64,000 bases of DNA from JARFQH01 sp963825595 (GTDB lineage Bacteria; Desulfobacterota; Desulfobacteria; Desulfobacterales; SG8-13). This document shows, piece after piece, positions 1 to 8,106 of the stretch (its first letter is position 1; the number at the start of each line of letters is the position of its first letter). The position numbers and the translations under genes were made by a program. The stretch covers positions 43,798 through 107,797 of the forward strand of contig CAWGUE010000006.1 of assembly GCA_963825595.1 (NCBI GenBank), in the 5' to 3' direction. Below the pieces are notes generated by a model. That model did not search any database, was not told the origin of the DNA, and saw only the letters and a list, made by a program, of their open reading frames with translations.

Positions 1-2
1 CC

Positions 3-224
3 TTCGATTTCAACGGGACCTTTTTCGTCGCCGAATGCCCGGGTCAGGTTGTCAAGCGCTATGCGGCGGTGTCGCGTGTCTGTCCGGAACCAAAGTCGGC
101 CGAGCAGGTCGCTCAGCCGGCGCGCCTGCGTATGGGGAAGGCTGCCGAGAAGGTAAAAAAACCTTTCGATGATATGAAGCGTTATATCGTCAAGTTTGTT
201 CATACCGATTTATCGTGGGAATAA
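3..224 (+). CDS. C-terminal end of an unidentified protein (partial)
   Basis: The window opens inside a reading frame that runs 73 codons to TAA at 222-224. The visible part has an aromatic stretch near its start (FDFNGTFFVAECPG), a basic middle (MGKAAEKVKKPFDDMKRY) and ends IVKFVHTDLSWE. I do not recognise the family. It has no visible link to the following genes, which lie on the other strand and converge on it. The frame was chosen because it stays open to the window edge and has coding-like composition; the other two forward frames look like shadows. Function unknown. Confidence 0.55.
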   Translation, partial: FDFNGTFFVAECPGQVVKRYAAVSRVCPEPKSAEQVAQPARLRMGKAAEKVKKPFDDMKRYIVKFVHTDLSWE

Positions 225-295
225 TAGATGCCTGTTTCGTATTTAAGTCGCTGAGATTAAATTTAAAAAAGATAAAAGTCAATCGGTGAAGAGCC

Positions 296-1654
296 TCAAG
301 TTCCATTCGGCAGGTCGGTCGTGTCACCCTTCGGCGGTTGATTCCGGGACGCCAGTTGGTCGGTGATGACGGCCATGGTTCTGGCCACGGCACCTTTGTT
401 GGTATCGAAAACGCGGCGGGCGTTTTGTCCCATACGTTGCGCGCGGTCACGATCCGCGAGAAGGTCATTGACGGTTACCCCAAGTGTATGGGCATTGCTT
501 ACCTGAATGGCACCGCCGGCCGCGGTCAACATGGCGGCGATTTCCCTGAAGTTGTGCATATGGGGTCCGAACAGGATCGGTTTGGCGAAGGCCGCCGGTT
601 CGAGAGGGTTGTGCCCCCCGATGCCGCGGATTCGAATCAGGCTCCCGCCGACCAGGGCCACATCGGCCAACGCATATAGGTTTTTTAACAGGCCGAGGGT
701 GTCGATGACGATGACATCGGCCGGTTTTTGCGAAGCGCGACCGCCCAAGGCTGACAGCGCAACGGTGTCGAATCCGGCCGCGCTGAATATCCGACTCACC
801 GATCCGGCTCTTTCGGGGTTGCGCGGCGCGACAACCAACATCAGATGGGGGTTTTCTTTTTTAATCCGCCTAAAGGCCAGCTGAATGACCGTTTCTTCTC
901 CCTCGTGGGTGCTGCCTGCGATCCAGACCCATTGCCGACGGCCTATGCCCAATAGGCTGCGCAAATCGGCGACTTCGCTGACCGGCAGCGGCATTTCAGT
1001 CTGGTCGAACTTGATGTTCCCTGTCACCGAAAGAAGTTCTTCGGGGAGGCCGAGCCGTCTGAATCGATCGGCGTCAGCGACACTCTGGCAGCAAAGGGCC
1101 GTAAAACAAGAAAAAACCTCCCTGAAAAAAGGGGCTATGCGTCGATATCCGGAGAAGGATCGGGGTGAAAGCTTGGCATTGGCAAGCGTAACGGGTACAC
1201 CGCGATGTTTCATGTCAAACAGAAAATTCGGCCAGATGTCCGTTTCGATCATGATGACCATTGCCGGACGGATGCATGCAGCAACACGTTTGACGGCAAA
1301 CGGCAGGTCAAAGGGAAAGAAGAAGACCACATCCACCAGAGCCCCGAGTTTCTCTCGGGCGATGTCGTGACCAGTCCGGGTAGAAGCGGAGAAAACAATG
1401 GAACGGTCGTCATCGTCATGCCGGAGGGCGGTGATGAGAGGCACTGAGGCTAGAACCTCGCCCACCGAAAGGGCATGGATCCAGATCGGGTTTTTTGATT
1501 CGGTGCCCCGGTGAGGGACTGGACGGGGGCGCACGATGCCGAGCCGCCGAAGTAGAATCGGACGTCTTTTTGCCGACAGGGCCAGATAGGGAAGCACCAC
1601 GGGCAGGCCGAACACGAGTAAAACCGCCATAAGGATATTGTACAACCAGATCAT
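296..1654 (-). CDS. waaA: 3-deoxy-D-manno-octulosonic acid (Kdo) transferase
   Basis: Predicted inner-membrane glycosyltransferase (GT30) that moves Kdo from CMP-Kdo onto lipid A precursor. The 452-residue protein begins with one hydrophobic anchor (about residues 2-27), followed by HALSVGEV, which carries the SVGE motif with the catalytic Glu of this family. The C-terminal GT-B half has GGHNPLEPAAFAKP and FGPHMHNF, the nucleotide-sugar side. Length is slightly above the roughly 425 residues usual for WaaA. The start ATG overlaps the stop of the upstream paralogue (ATGA at 1651-1654), so the two are translationally coupled. Which copy adds the first Kdo cannot be told from sequence. Confidence 0.93.
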   Translation of the reverse strand: MIWLYNILMAVLLVFGLPVVLPYLALSAKRRPILLRRLGIVRPRPVPHRGTESKNPIWIHALSVGEVLASVPLITALRHDDDDRSIVFSASTRTGHDIAREKLGALVDVVFFFPFDLPFAVKRVAACIRPAMVIMIETDIWPNFLFDMKHRGVPVTLANAKLSPRSFSGYRRIAPFFREVFSCFTALCCQSVADADRFRRLGLPEELLSVTGNIKFDQTEMPLPVSEVADLRSLLGIGRRQWVWIAGSTHEGEETVIQLAFRRIKKENPHLMLVVAPRNPERAGSVSRIFSAAGFDTVALSALGGRASQKPADVIVIDTLGLLKNLYALADVALVGGSLIRIRGIGGHNPLEPAAFAKPILFGPHMHNFREIAAMLTAAGGAIQVSNAHTLGVTVNDLLADRDRAQRMGQNARRVFDTNKGAVARTMAVITDQLASRNQPPKGDTTDLPNGT

Positions 1655-3027
1655 CGTCCGTCTTCCCGCCGTCGGTTCACAGGCCTGGCCTTGTTTTCTG
1701 CGGCATAGGTTCGTTTTGGCGGGGGATCCCTGAGATATCCTTCGATCAGTCGGCAGGCGCTCGACGTGCCCCCCTGGCGCGCTCCCACAAACCGGAGGGC
1801 CTTTTGCCGCGCCGTCTCGCGCGAAGGTATGCCGGCCAGGTCTGCGGCCAGAAGGTCTGCTGCCTGTCCCCAGTCGGCCGCAACCCGGACGAGCCCCCTG
1901 GTGACAACCTCTTTTCCAACCCAGGCAAAATTATCCCAGTGCGGCCCGATAACTGGCACAACGCCGCTGGCCATTGCTTCGAGAAAATTCTGGCCCCCCA
2001 ACGGGGCGAGACTGCCGCCGACGAAGGCCGCGCGACAGAGTTCATAAGCCTGCACCAGTTCACCATAGCTATCCCAGAGGATGACCGATCCTGGCGCCAC
2101 GGGATTAAGGATTTGGGATCTAAGGGTCCAGGGATGGCGCCGGCGATCTAAAATGGCGGACCATGCATCCAGGCGCTGCACGTGGCGTGGGAAAAGGCAC
2201 ATAACGGTTTCGGGCTGAACGCTTCGAACCCGGTTTATCATCCTGCTGACGCTGTCTTCTTCCTCCCGTCTGATCGAACCGAATACGAGGATCTTGGCTT
2301 CCGGCTTAAACAATGACCTCAAGGGATTGGATGCGTCGGCAGTCGGGGGCTGAAAGTCGAGTCGGTCAAATTTCAGGTTGTTTATCACCTCGACCCGATC
2401 ACGGCCGAAAAGCACACCAAAGCGATGGGCGTCGGCCACTGACATGGCCAGAACGCGATCCGGTGCCATTCGGTGCCAAAGGGACGGCCAGTACCGGTAA
2501 CGCTTCAGGCTTTTGGCGGACAGGCGGCCGTTGACGACGATGATTGGCGTCCCCTTGTTTTTCAAAGCCGCCAGATGGGCCGGCCACAATTCTGCCTCCA
2601 GCAGAATCATCAGTGCGGGTCGGATGCGCGCGACGGCACGGCGCATGACTGCCGGTCGGTCAAAGGGAAAAAAGGCGGATTGCGTCCGGTTGATATGGGC
2701 GATGGAGGAGGCTTCCGGAACGAACCGATCAAGGATGTTTTTTCCTTGGAGGGTGTTTGCGGTCAGAAGAACCGATACCGCCCGATCGGGACGCAGCCGT
2801 TTCACCAGATCTACCGCCAGGAAGGCTTCGCCGACCGAGGCAGCCTGGATCCAGATATCTGCCGGTTCCGGCAGTGAAGAGATAAAAAGTCGTTGACTGA
2901 ATCCGTCTGCCAGTCGCCGATTATATTTAAGAAGCGGCAGCGCAGCTTTCCAGATCAGGTCGTAAAGCTGAAAGGCGCGGTTTTCAAGCGGGGCGAGCAT
3001 CCCTGTCCCCGGGGAAGCAGCGACCAT
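1651..3027 (-). CDS. Second Kdo-transferase-family protein (WaaA paralogue)
   Basis: Divergent GT30 family member of 458 residues. It keeps the SVGE signature (IQAASVGEAFLAV) and the C-terminal GGQNFLEAM / IGPHWDNF motifs, but its overall sequence differs clearly from the downstream copy. The N-terminal hydrophobic segment is weak (LYDLIWKAALPLLKY). The start at 3027 is preferred because AAGGA lies five bases upstream; a longer frame reaches 3102 without such a site. It overlaps waaA by four bases in one transcription unit. It may add a further Kdo or related sugar, or work on a different acceptor; that division of labour is inference. Confidence 0.85.
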   Translation of the reverse strand: MVAASPGTGMLAPLENRAFQLYDLIWKAALPLLKYNRRLADGFSQRLFISSLPEPADIWIQAASVGEAFLAVDLVKRLRPDRAVSVLLTANTLQGKNILDRFVPEASSIAHINRTQSAFFPFDRPAVMRRAVARIRPALMILLEAELWPAHLAALKNKGTPIIVVNGRLSAKSLKRYRYWPSLWHRMAPDRVLAMSVADAHRFGVLFGRDRVEVINNLKFDRLDFQPPTADASNPLRSLFKPEAKILVFGSIRREEEDSVSRMINRVRSVQPETVMCLFPRHVQRLDAWSAILDRRRHPWTLRSQILNPVAPGSVILWDSYGELVQAYELCRAAFVGGSLAPLGGQNFLEAMASGVVPVIGPHWDNFAWVGKEVVTRGLVRVAADWGQAADLLAADLAGIPSRETARQKALRFVGARQGGTSSACRLIEGYLRDPPPKRTYAAENKARPVNRRREDGR

Positions 3028-3354
3028 TGCAATCCTTTTTTGTCGGGCTGGCAGGCGGCATGAGCGATCGGGTCGCCGGCTACCGTAAGGCGCATCTGTC
3101 AAAGGGTGTGTAAGCGACAGCCTTATGTACCAAAATAATTAAATTAGATAAAGGGCGTTGAACCGCTGTGAGGATATCCGGATATTTTACGGGGGCCCGG
3201 TGCCCTGGTTTTCGCTCCATATCCCTTGCGATTCAATGAGATGCGTGTTATGGGAGACGATGGTCAAATACCTGTAACGCCCCGTTTCCCCGGCACCGAC
3301 CCCGTCGATCACTGCCGCAATTGTCGGCGCTTAACCAGATCAGGGAGGTAATGA

Positions 3355-4539
3355 ATGGAACAGATCAGGGATTCCGTGTTGAAGTGCCTCGAACGGTACA
3401 AGAATGAGGACCGGTTGATCAAAGAATTAAACGTCCTCGCTGATAACGGCGGTCCGGAAGTATACCCGATCATTTTCCACGTTTTGACGAACCTGGTCAT
3501 CGAACCGGATGAAGCGGAACAGTGCTGGCAGGACATTCTGCTACACTATAGTGAACTTAAGGACATCTTGGGTCGCAAAGTCAGTTTGCGAACGGCCATC
3601 TGCGACTATTTCTGCTCCATTCATAAATCCCTCAAGAATCCCAAAGTCGTCGAAATTCATATTTACGAGAAAACCGTCAAGGCGTCCCGATATGACAGCC
3701 TGACCAAACTTTACAACCGGCAGTTCTTCGACGAAACCATCGAACGGGAAATTAACCGTGCCCGGCGACACAATCTCGATCTGTCGATCCTATTTTTCGA
3801 CCTGGATGATTTCAAACATATCAACGATACCTTCGGCCATCTGGCGGGAGACAAGGTTCTCCAGAATGTCGCCCAGATCATATTGTCCGAGAAAAGATCA
3901 GAGGATATCGCTGCCCGCTACGGCGGTGAGGAGATCGTGGTCATTCTGCCCGAAACGGACAAGGTCAACGCCATGGTACTGGGGGAAAGAATTCGTCAGC
4001 GTGTTGCGTCCACCGAAATAAAATACAAAGGAAACTCGATCCGGTTGACGATCAGCGGCGGTCTGGCTGCCTACCCGTTTAACGCCTCCAATACGCCCGA
4101 CCTCATGAAATGCGCCGATCAGGCACTTTACCGGGCGAAGGGATCGGGGAAAAACAACATATCTTTTTTTTCGGAAGACAAACGACGATATCTAAGAATC
4201 GACCTCAATAAAAATGTCATGATACGCGAGCTCGGCTTCGACGATGTCGAGACGCAGCCAGCCAAAGGCAAAAATATCTGTATCGGTGGTATTCTGTTTG
4301 AGAATGATTTTTCGATCCCGATCGGAACCCGTGTGCAGGTCAACATTCCGACTCGAAAGGACGTTCCGCTTGTCATCATCGGTACGGTAAAGAGGATTGA
4401 AAAATATGGTGCCCGTAAATACGGCATAGGCGTATCATTTTCTTTTCTGGAGATGGACAAAGCCATCAAGGATGAAATCTCCCGCTGGCTCCTATCCAAC
4501 CGCCAGGAGGTGCTGCCAGAAGCAGAACAGCTGGGCTAA
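3355..4539 (+). CDS. Diguanylate cyclase with C-terminal PilZ domain
   Basis: Soluble 394-residue signalling protein. Residues about 1-105 form an unrecognised helical region, residues about 110-275 a GGDEF domain, and residues about 280-385 a PilZ-like c-di-GMP-binding domain. The GGDEF signature reads RYGGEEIVVIL, so the loop is GGEEI rather than GGEEF; the metal-site segment FFDLDDFKHINDTFGH is intact, consistent with cyclase activity. The PilZ start RRYLRIDL fits the RxxxR motif. Synthesis and sensing of c-di-GMP on one chain suggests self-limiting or locally acting signalling. An excellent ribosome site (AGGGAGGT) precedes the ATG. It stands alone between divergent genes. Confidence 0.9.
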   Translation: MEQIRDSVLKCLERYKNEDRLIKELNVLADNGGPEVYPIIFHVLTNLVIEPDEAEQCWQDILLHYSELKDILGRKVSLRTAICDYFCSIHKSLKNPKVVEIHIYEKTVKASRYDSLTKLYNRQFFDETIEREINRARRHNLDLSILFFDLDDFKHINDTFGHLAGDKVLQNVAQIILSEKRSEDIAARYGGEEIVVILPETDKVNAMVLGERIRQRVASTEIKYKGNSIRLTISGGLAAYPFNASNTPDLMKCADQALYRAKGSGKNNISFFSEDKRRYLRIDLNKNVMIRELGFDDVETQPAKGKNICIGGILFENDFSIPIGTRVQVNIPTRKDVPLVIIGTVKRIEKYGARKYGIGVSFSFLEMDKAIKDEISRWLLSNRQEVLPEAEQLG

Positions 4540-4681
4540 GTCTGGCAGGGTGTTGATAAACATCATGAGCGCCGGCTAAAGTAGGCAACATCCGTTAATA
4601 AAGCGGCATAATTATATTTAATTTTGCCATTTCGAAAATATGAAACGCTCAACTTGAGTTAACCAATGGAGGACAGCGTTC

Positions 4682-4855
4682 ATGGCCATCAGCAAGGAGC
4701 TCCTCGAGATACTCGCATGCCCGAAATGCAAAGGTGACATAGAGTTGAATGAATCACAAACCGGCTTGATTTGCCATCCTTGCCGATTGTTATACGAAAT
4801 CAAAGACGACATACCGATTATGTTGATTGAGGAGGCCAAGCCTCTGGATTCATGA
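4682..4855 (+). CDS. Trm112-like small zinc-ribbon protein (UPF0434/YcaR type)
   Basis: 57-residue protein beginning MAISKELLEILACPKCKGD. Two cysteine pairs (ACPKCKG and CHPCRLLYEI) form the Trm112/YcaR zinc-ribbon pattern, and the tail DDIPIMLIEEA is typical. Family members bind and stabilise methyltransferases in other organisms; the partner here is unknown. A GGAGG site lies about seven bases before the start. Its stop overlaps the next start (ATGA at 4852-4855), coupling it to the DUF4416 gene. Confidence 0.88.
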   Translation: MAISKELLEILACPKCKGDIELNESQTGLICHPCRLLYEIKDDIPIMLIEEAKPLDS

Positions 4856-5386
4856 GCCTGCCTCGACCGCCCCAAGCCGCCAAGCTTGTCATTGGCCTGT
4901 TCATGAATCAGCGGGAGTTGATCCGCCCGGTCGCCGACAGACTCGTCCATTCTTTCGGTGCGATCGACATGATCAGCCCCTGGTTCGATTTCTCGATATA
5001 CCGATTACTATGAACCCGAAATGGGGGGGCCGCTTTACAGGCGGATGTTGGTCTTCACCGCACTCATCCAACAAAGTGATCTGGCCGACGTCAAGCATCA
5101 GACCAATGCCATCGAGGACCTGTATGCCCCCAACGGCCGGCGGGCGGTCAACATCGATCCCGGTTATTTGCTCCGGGAACGATTCGTCCTGGCCACCGGG
5201 AAGAACTATTCTCACCGTATCTTTATCGGCCGCGATATATATGCCGATCTCACTCTGGTATACAGAAACGGGGCCTTTCAAACGCTGGAGTGGACCTATC
5301 CTGATTACGCCGACTCCCGCATGCGCCAATTTCTGAAGCTCGTGAGAAAAAAATACATTGACGATTTAAAACAGGGCGACACCTGA
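4852..5386 (+). pseudogene. DUF4416 family gene interrupted by a +1 frameshift
   Basis: The reading frame from ATG 4852 (MSLPRPPQAAKLVIGLFMNQ) matches the N-terminus of DUF4416 proteins. After PWFDFS (about 4995) the frame runs into a stop at 5011. The rest of the family sequence (DYYEPEMGGPLYRRMLVF, then NIDPGYLL and LEWTYPDYAD) continues in the next frame to TGA at 5384-5386. One surplus base between about 4995 and 5003 explains it. Either the gene is broken or the assembly carries an error; the downstream part shows no other decay, which favours an error or a very recent mutation. DUF4416 function is unknown; the gene often neighbours yicC. Confidence 0.82.
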
Positions 5387-6267
5387 TGATCAAGAGCATG
5401 ACCGCATACGCAAGGACCGAGATTACGGGCGAAACCGTGTCTGTATCGGTTGAAATCCGATCCTACAACCATCGGTTCCTGGATATCGTGTTGCGGCTAC
5501 CACCCACCTGCACCGTTCTGGAGGAAAAGATAAAAAACCGGGTGAAAGAGACGGCCGACAGGGGTCGTATCGAGGTGAATCTGCAGGTTGACGAACACTC
5601 CGGCGATGCCGTCGCCTTTCAGGTGGATGAGCCCAGGGCAGCGGCTTACTATCAGGCGCTGTTGTCCCTCAAGCAAATGTTAAAAATTGAATCAGCGGTG
5701 ACTATTGAACAAATTATCGGCTTCAGGGACGTGATCAAACCGGTGGAGTCGAAGGATGACACCACCACAAACTGGCCGCAGATCGATGAGTGCCTATGCC
5801 GGGCGCTATCCGACCTCGACGACATGCGGCAAACGGAAGGCGAATATATCGCCCGGGACATAGACCAGAGAATCGAAGCCATCTCCCAACACCTGGTTCA
5901 GATCAAGGAAACCTCCAGTGGCCTACTGGACATATACCGCGCTCGACTCGGGGAGCGGATTGCTTCGTTGACTCACGGGGTCGTTGAAATCGATGCCGGG
6001 CGAGTTGCCCAGGAGGCGGCCATCTTGGCCGAACGAAGTGATATTACGGAAGAGATCGTGCGCGCCGCCAGTCATATCGATCAGTTTCGTACGATTATGA
6101 ACGATGCTGCGGCGGGCGGTCGGAGGTTGAATTTTCTACTGCAGGAACTCAATCGCGAATTCAACACAATCGGCGCCAAGACCGACAAGTCGGGGGTGGC
6201 CCACATTGTGGTCGATGTCAAAGCCGAGCTGGAAAAAATCAGGGAGCAGGTGCAGAACGTGGAGTAA
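5386..6267 (+). CDS. yicC: YicC-family endoribonuclease-like protein
   Basis: 293-residue YicC/YloC family protein. The N-terminus MIKSMTAYARTEI and EIRSYNHRFLDI, and the C-terminus with FLLQELNRE(F)NT and KAELEKIREQVQN, are family hallmarks. E. coli YicC has been described as an endoribonuclease affecting small RNA turnover; that activity is assumed here from homology. The start ATG overlaps the stop of the DUF4416 frame (TGATG), and remA and gmk follow, a conserved order in many bacteria. Confidence 0.93.
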   Translation: MIKSMTAYARTEITGETVSVSVEIRSYNHRFLDIVLRLPPTCTVLEEKIKNRVKETADRGRIEVNLQVDEHSGDAVAFQVDEPRAAAYYQALLSLKQMLKIESAVTIEQIIGFRDVIKPVESKDDTTTNWPQIDECLCRALSDLDDMRQTEGEYIARDIDQRIEAISQHLVQIKETSSGLLDIYRARLGERIASLTHGVVEIDAGRVAQEAAILAERSDITEEIVRAASHIDQFRTIMNDAAAGGRRLNFLLQELNREFNTIGAKTDKSGVAHIVVDVKAELEKIREQVQNVE

Positions 6268-6276
6268 AGATTAAGC

Positions 6277-6350
6277 CAGTTGTGTCGGTTGAGTCAGTTA
6301 GTCGGTTTAAATTGATCTAACCGTCCTAACTGACTCAACCGACATAACTG
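6277..6350. repeat. Long imperfect inverted repeat between yicC and remA
   Basis: Two arms of about 32 bases (6277-6308 and 6319-6350) pair almost fully around a 10-base spacer. The core GTCGGTTGAGTCAGTTA is perfectly complemented by TAACTGACTCAACCGAC, and a short extra TAACTG unit follows at 6354-6359. There is no T-tract, so it is not a classic terminator, but the transcript would fold into a long hairpin that could separate yicC expression from remA-gmk or mark an mRNA processing site. It may belong to a dispersed intergenic repeat family. Confidence 0.8.
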
Positions 6351-6375
6351 ACCTAACTGTCTTTTGGAGATCCAC

Positions 6376-6630
6376 ATGGAACAATTGCTTCTCAATATCG
6401 GATTCGGCAGCACGGTGGTTGCTGATCGTGTCGTGGCCATTGTTTCGCCGAACTCGGCGCCGATGAAACGGCTCAGGGACGAGGCCCGGGAGGACAAGCG
6501 GTTGATCGATGCAACCCACGGGCGCCGCACTCGGTCGATTATCGTATTGGACAGCAACCACATCGTGCTTTCCGCGATTCAGGCCGAAACCATTTCCCAG
6601 CGCTTTACGACCCTCAAGGAAACGGGTTGA
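6376..6630 (+). CDS. remA: RemA-like DNA-binding regulator (DUF370)
   Basis: 84-residue protein (MEQLLLNIGFGSTVVADRV...) matching the RemA/DUF370 family, whose Bacillus member is a DNA-binding activator of matrix genes. The conserved segments PMKRLRDEAR and GRRTRSIIVLDSNH are present. In Gram-negative bacteria the role is not established. The ATG at 6376 is chosen because GGAG lies seven bases upstream; a TTG four codons earlier is possible but less likely. gmk follows six bases downstream, so the two are probably co-transcribed. Confidence 0.9.
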   Translation: MEQLLLNIGFGSTVVADRVVAIVSPNSAPMKRLRDEAREDKRLIDATHGRRTRSIIVLDSNHIVLSAIQAETISQRFTTLKETG

Positions 6631-6636
6631 GTCGAA

Positions 6637-7254
6637 ATGAAACCGCAAACACCCTCGCGATCTCACACCGGTGAAGGTGGCGGCCGACTCTTTGTGGTTT
6701 CGGCACCGTCCGGTGCCGGCAAATCGACCATTTGCAACGCGGTGCTGGAAAAGATCCCGGGTCTCAAATATTCGGTTTCCGCCACCACCCGCAGCCCCAG
6801 GGGTGAAGAAAAAGATGGCGTCGACTACCATTTCGTTTCAAAGGGTGAATTTCTCGCCGGAATTCAGAACGGTACATGGGCCGAATGGGCCCAGGTCCAT
6901 GGATATTACTACGGAACTTCGGCTGTTTTTATCGATGAAGCGCTCAGCACGGGTTGCGATGTGCTGCTTGACATCGACGTCCAGGGCGCCCGGCAGCTCT
7001 TGAAGCGATATCCGGACTGCGTTACCATATTTATCATGCCACCGTCTGTCGCGGCGCTCAGGGAGCGGTTGCTCAAACGGGACACGGACAGCCGCGCGGC
7101 CATTGAACAACGGTTAAAAAATGCCCAAGAAGAAATGGCCCAAAAAGGGACCTACCATCACATCATCGTCAACGACCGTTTAAGCGAGGCCATCGCAGCG
7201 TTGTCTGCCATTATCAGTTGCGCTCGGACGGGCAGCGGTGATGGATCTTCCTGA
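6637..7254 (+). CDS. gmk: Guanylate kinase
   Basis: Cytosolic enzyme that phosphorylates GMP/dGMP to GDP/dGDP with ATP. The 205-residue protein has the P-loop SGAGKST after a short basic leader, the GMP-binding SATTRSPRGEEKDGVDYHF segment, and LLDIDVQGARQL. Length is normal for the family. The following methyltransferase frame can start inside its 3' end, but the supported start lies downstream of the stop. Confidence 0.95.
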   Translation: MKPQTPSRSHTGEGGGRLFVVSAPSGAGKSTICNAVLEKIPGLKYSVSATTRSPRGEEKDGVDYHFVSKGEFLAGIQNGTWAEWAQVHGYYYGTSAVFIDEALSTGCDVLLDIDVQGARQLLKRYPDCVTIFIMPPSVAALRERLLKRDTDSRAAIEQRLKNAQEEMAQKGTYHHIIVNDRLSEAIAALSAIISCARTGSGDGSS

Positions 7255-7282
7255 CTGCTTGCTGAAACACCATCGAGACGAG

Positions 7283-8065
7283 ATGAAAAACGAGATTCTG
7301 TATGGCATTCACCCTGTAGAGGAAGCCCTGAGAGCCGGCCGCAGAAGGTTCGATGAGATTTTCCTGGTGAGCCAGAGGCCTTCTAAAAGATTGCAGGCTA
7401 TCGAATACAGCGCGGCTCTGAAAAACATACCGCTACAGCGGGTCTCTGACGCCAGATTGAGCCGGTTGTCGGAAGAGGCACCGCACCAGGGCGTGGCAGC
7501 TCGGGTCGGTCGGTTCCCTTTGGTGGACCTTGCCAGCCTCATTTCCGGAGAACAGATTGCGGCGGGCGGACGGCTTTTGGTCCTGCTCGACAGTATTGTC
7601 GATCCCCACAATTTGGGGGCCATCATTCGGACCGCGCTGGGTGTCGGCGTCGAAGCCGTCATCATTCCCAAAAACCGCGCTGCCGGTCCGACGCCGACCG
7701 TGTCAAAGGCTTCGGCCGGAGCTCTGGAGCACATCCGCCTCATTGAGGTGACCAACCTCGCCGAGGCCATTAAGACCCTGAAATCCAGCGGGTGGTGGGT
7801 TTACGGGATGGTTCACAGCGCCGGGGATTCGGTTTTCAGCAAGGATTTGACAGGAATGGTGGCGATAGTTATCGGTGGAGAGGAGCGCGGAATCAGGCCC
7901 TTGGTGAAGCAGAACTGTGATTTTCTCCTGACCATTCCCCAGCAGGGACAGGTGACATCCCTGAATGCGTCTGTCGCGGCGGCTGTGGTCATGTTCGAAG
8001 TTTACCGGCAGTGCCATGATACCCATACACCGCGTCTCGCGCTAAACCGACGGGAACGCGGGTGA
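7283..8065 (+). CDS. rlmB: TrmH/SpoU-family 23S rRNA 2'-O-methyltransferase
   Basis: 260-residue SPOUT methyltransferase. The N-terminal substrate-binding domain begins ILYGIHPVEEALRAG. The knotted SAM-binding domain shows LLDSIVDPHNLGAIIRTA (motif 1), IVIGGEERGIRPL (motif 2) and LTIPQQGQVTSLNASVAAAVVMFE (motif 3, quoted in parts: IPQQGQVTSLNAS). This pattern fits RlmB (Gm2251) or a close tRNA/rRNA relative. The ATG at 7283, preceded by a purine-rich GAGACGAG, is preferred over a start at 7238 that would overlap gmk. Confidence 0.88.
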   Translation: MKNEILYGIHPVEEALRAGRRRFDEIFLVSQRPSKRLQAIEYSAALKNIPLQRVSDARLSRLSEEAPHQGVAARVGRFPLVDLASLISGEQIAAGGRLLVLLDSIVDPHNLGAIIRTALGVGVEAVIIPKNRAAGPTPTVSKASAGALEHIRLIEVTNLAEAIKTLKSSGWWVYGMVHSAGDSVFSKDLTGMVAIVIGGEERGIRPLVKQNCDFLLTIPQQGQVTSLNASVAAAVVMFEVYRQCHDTHTPRLALNRRERG

Positions 8066-8106
8066 AACCAGGCAACATCAACTCAGAACCAGAAAGGTTG
8101 AGTACC

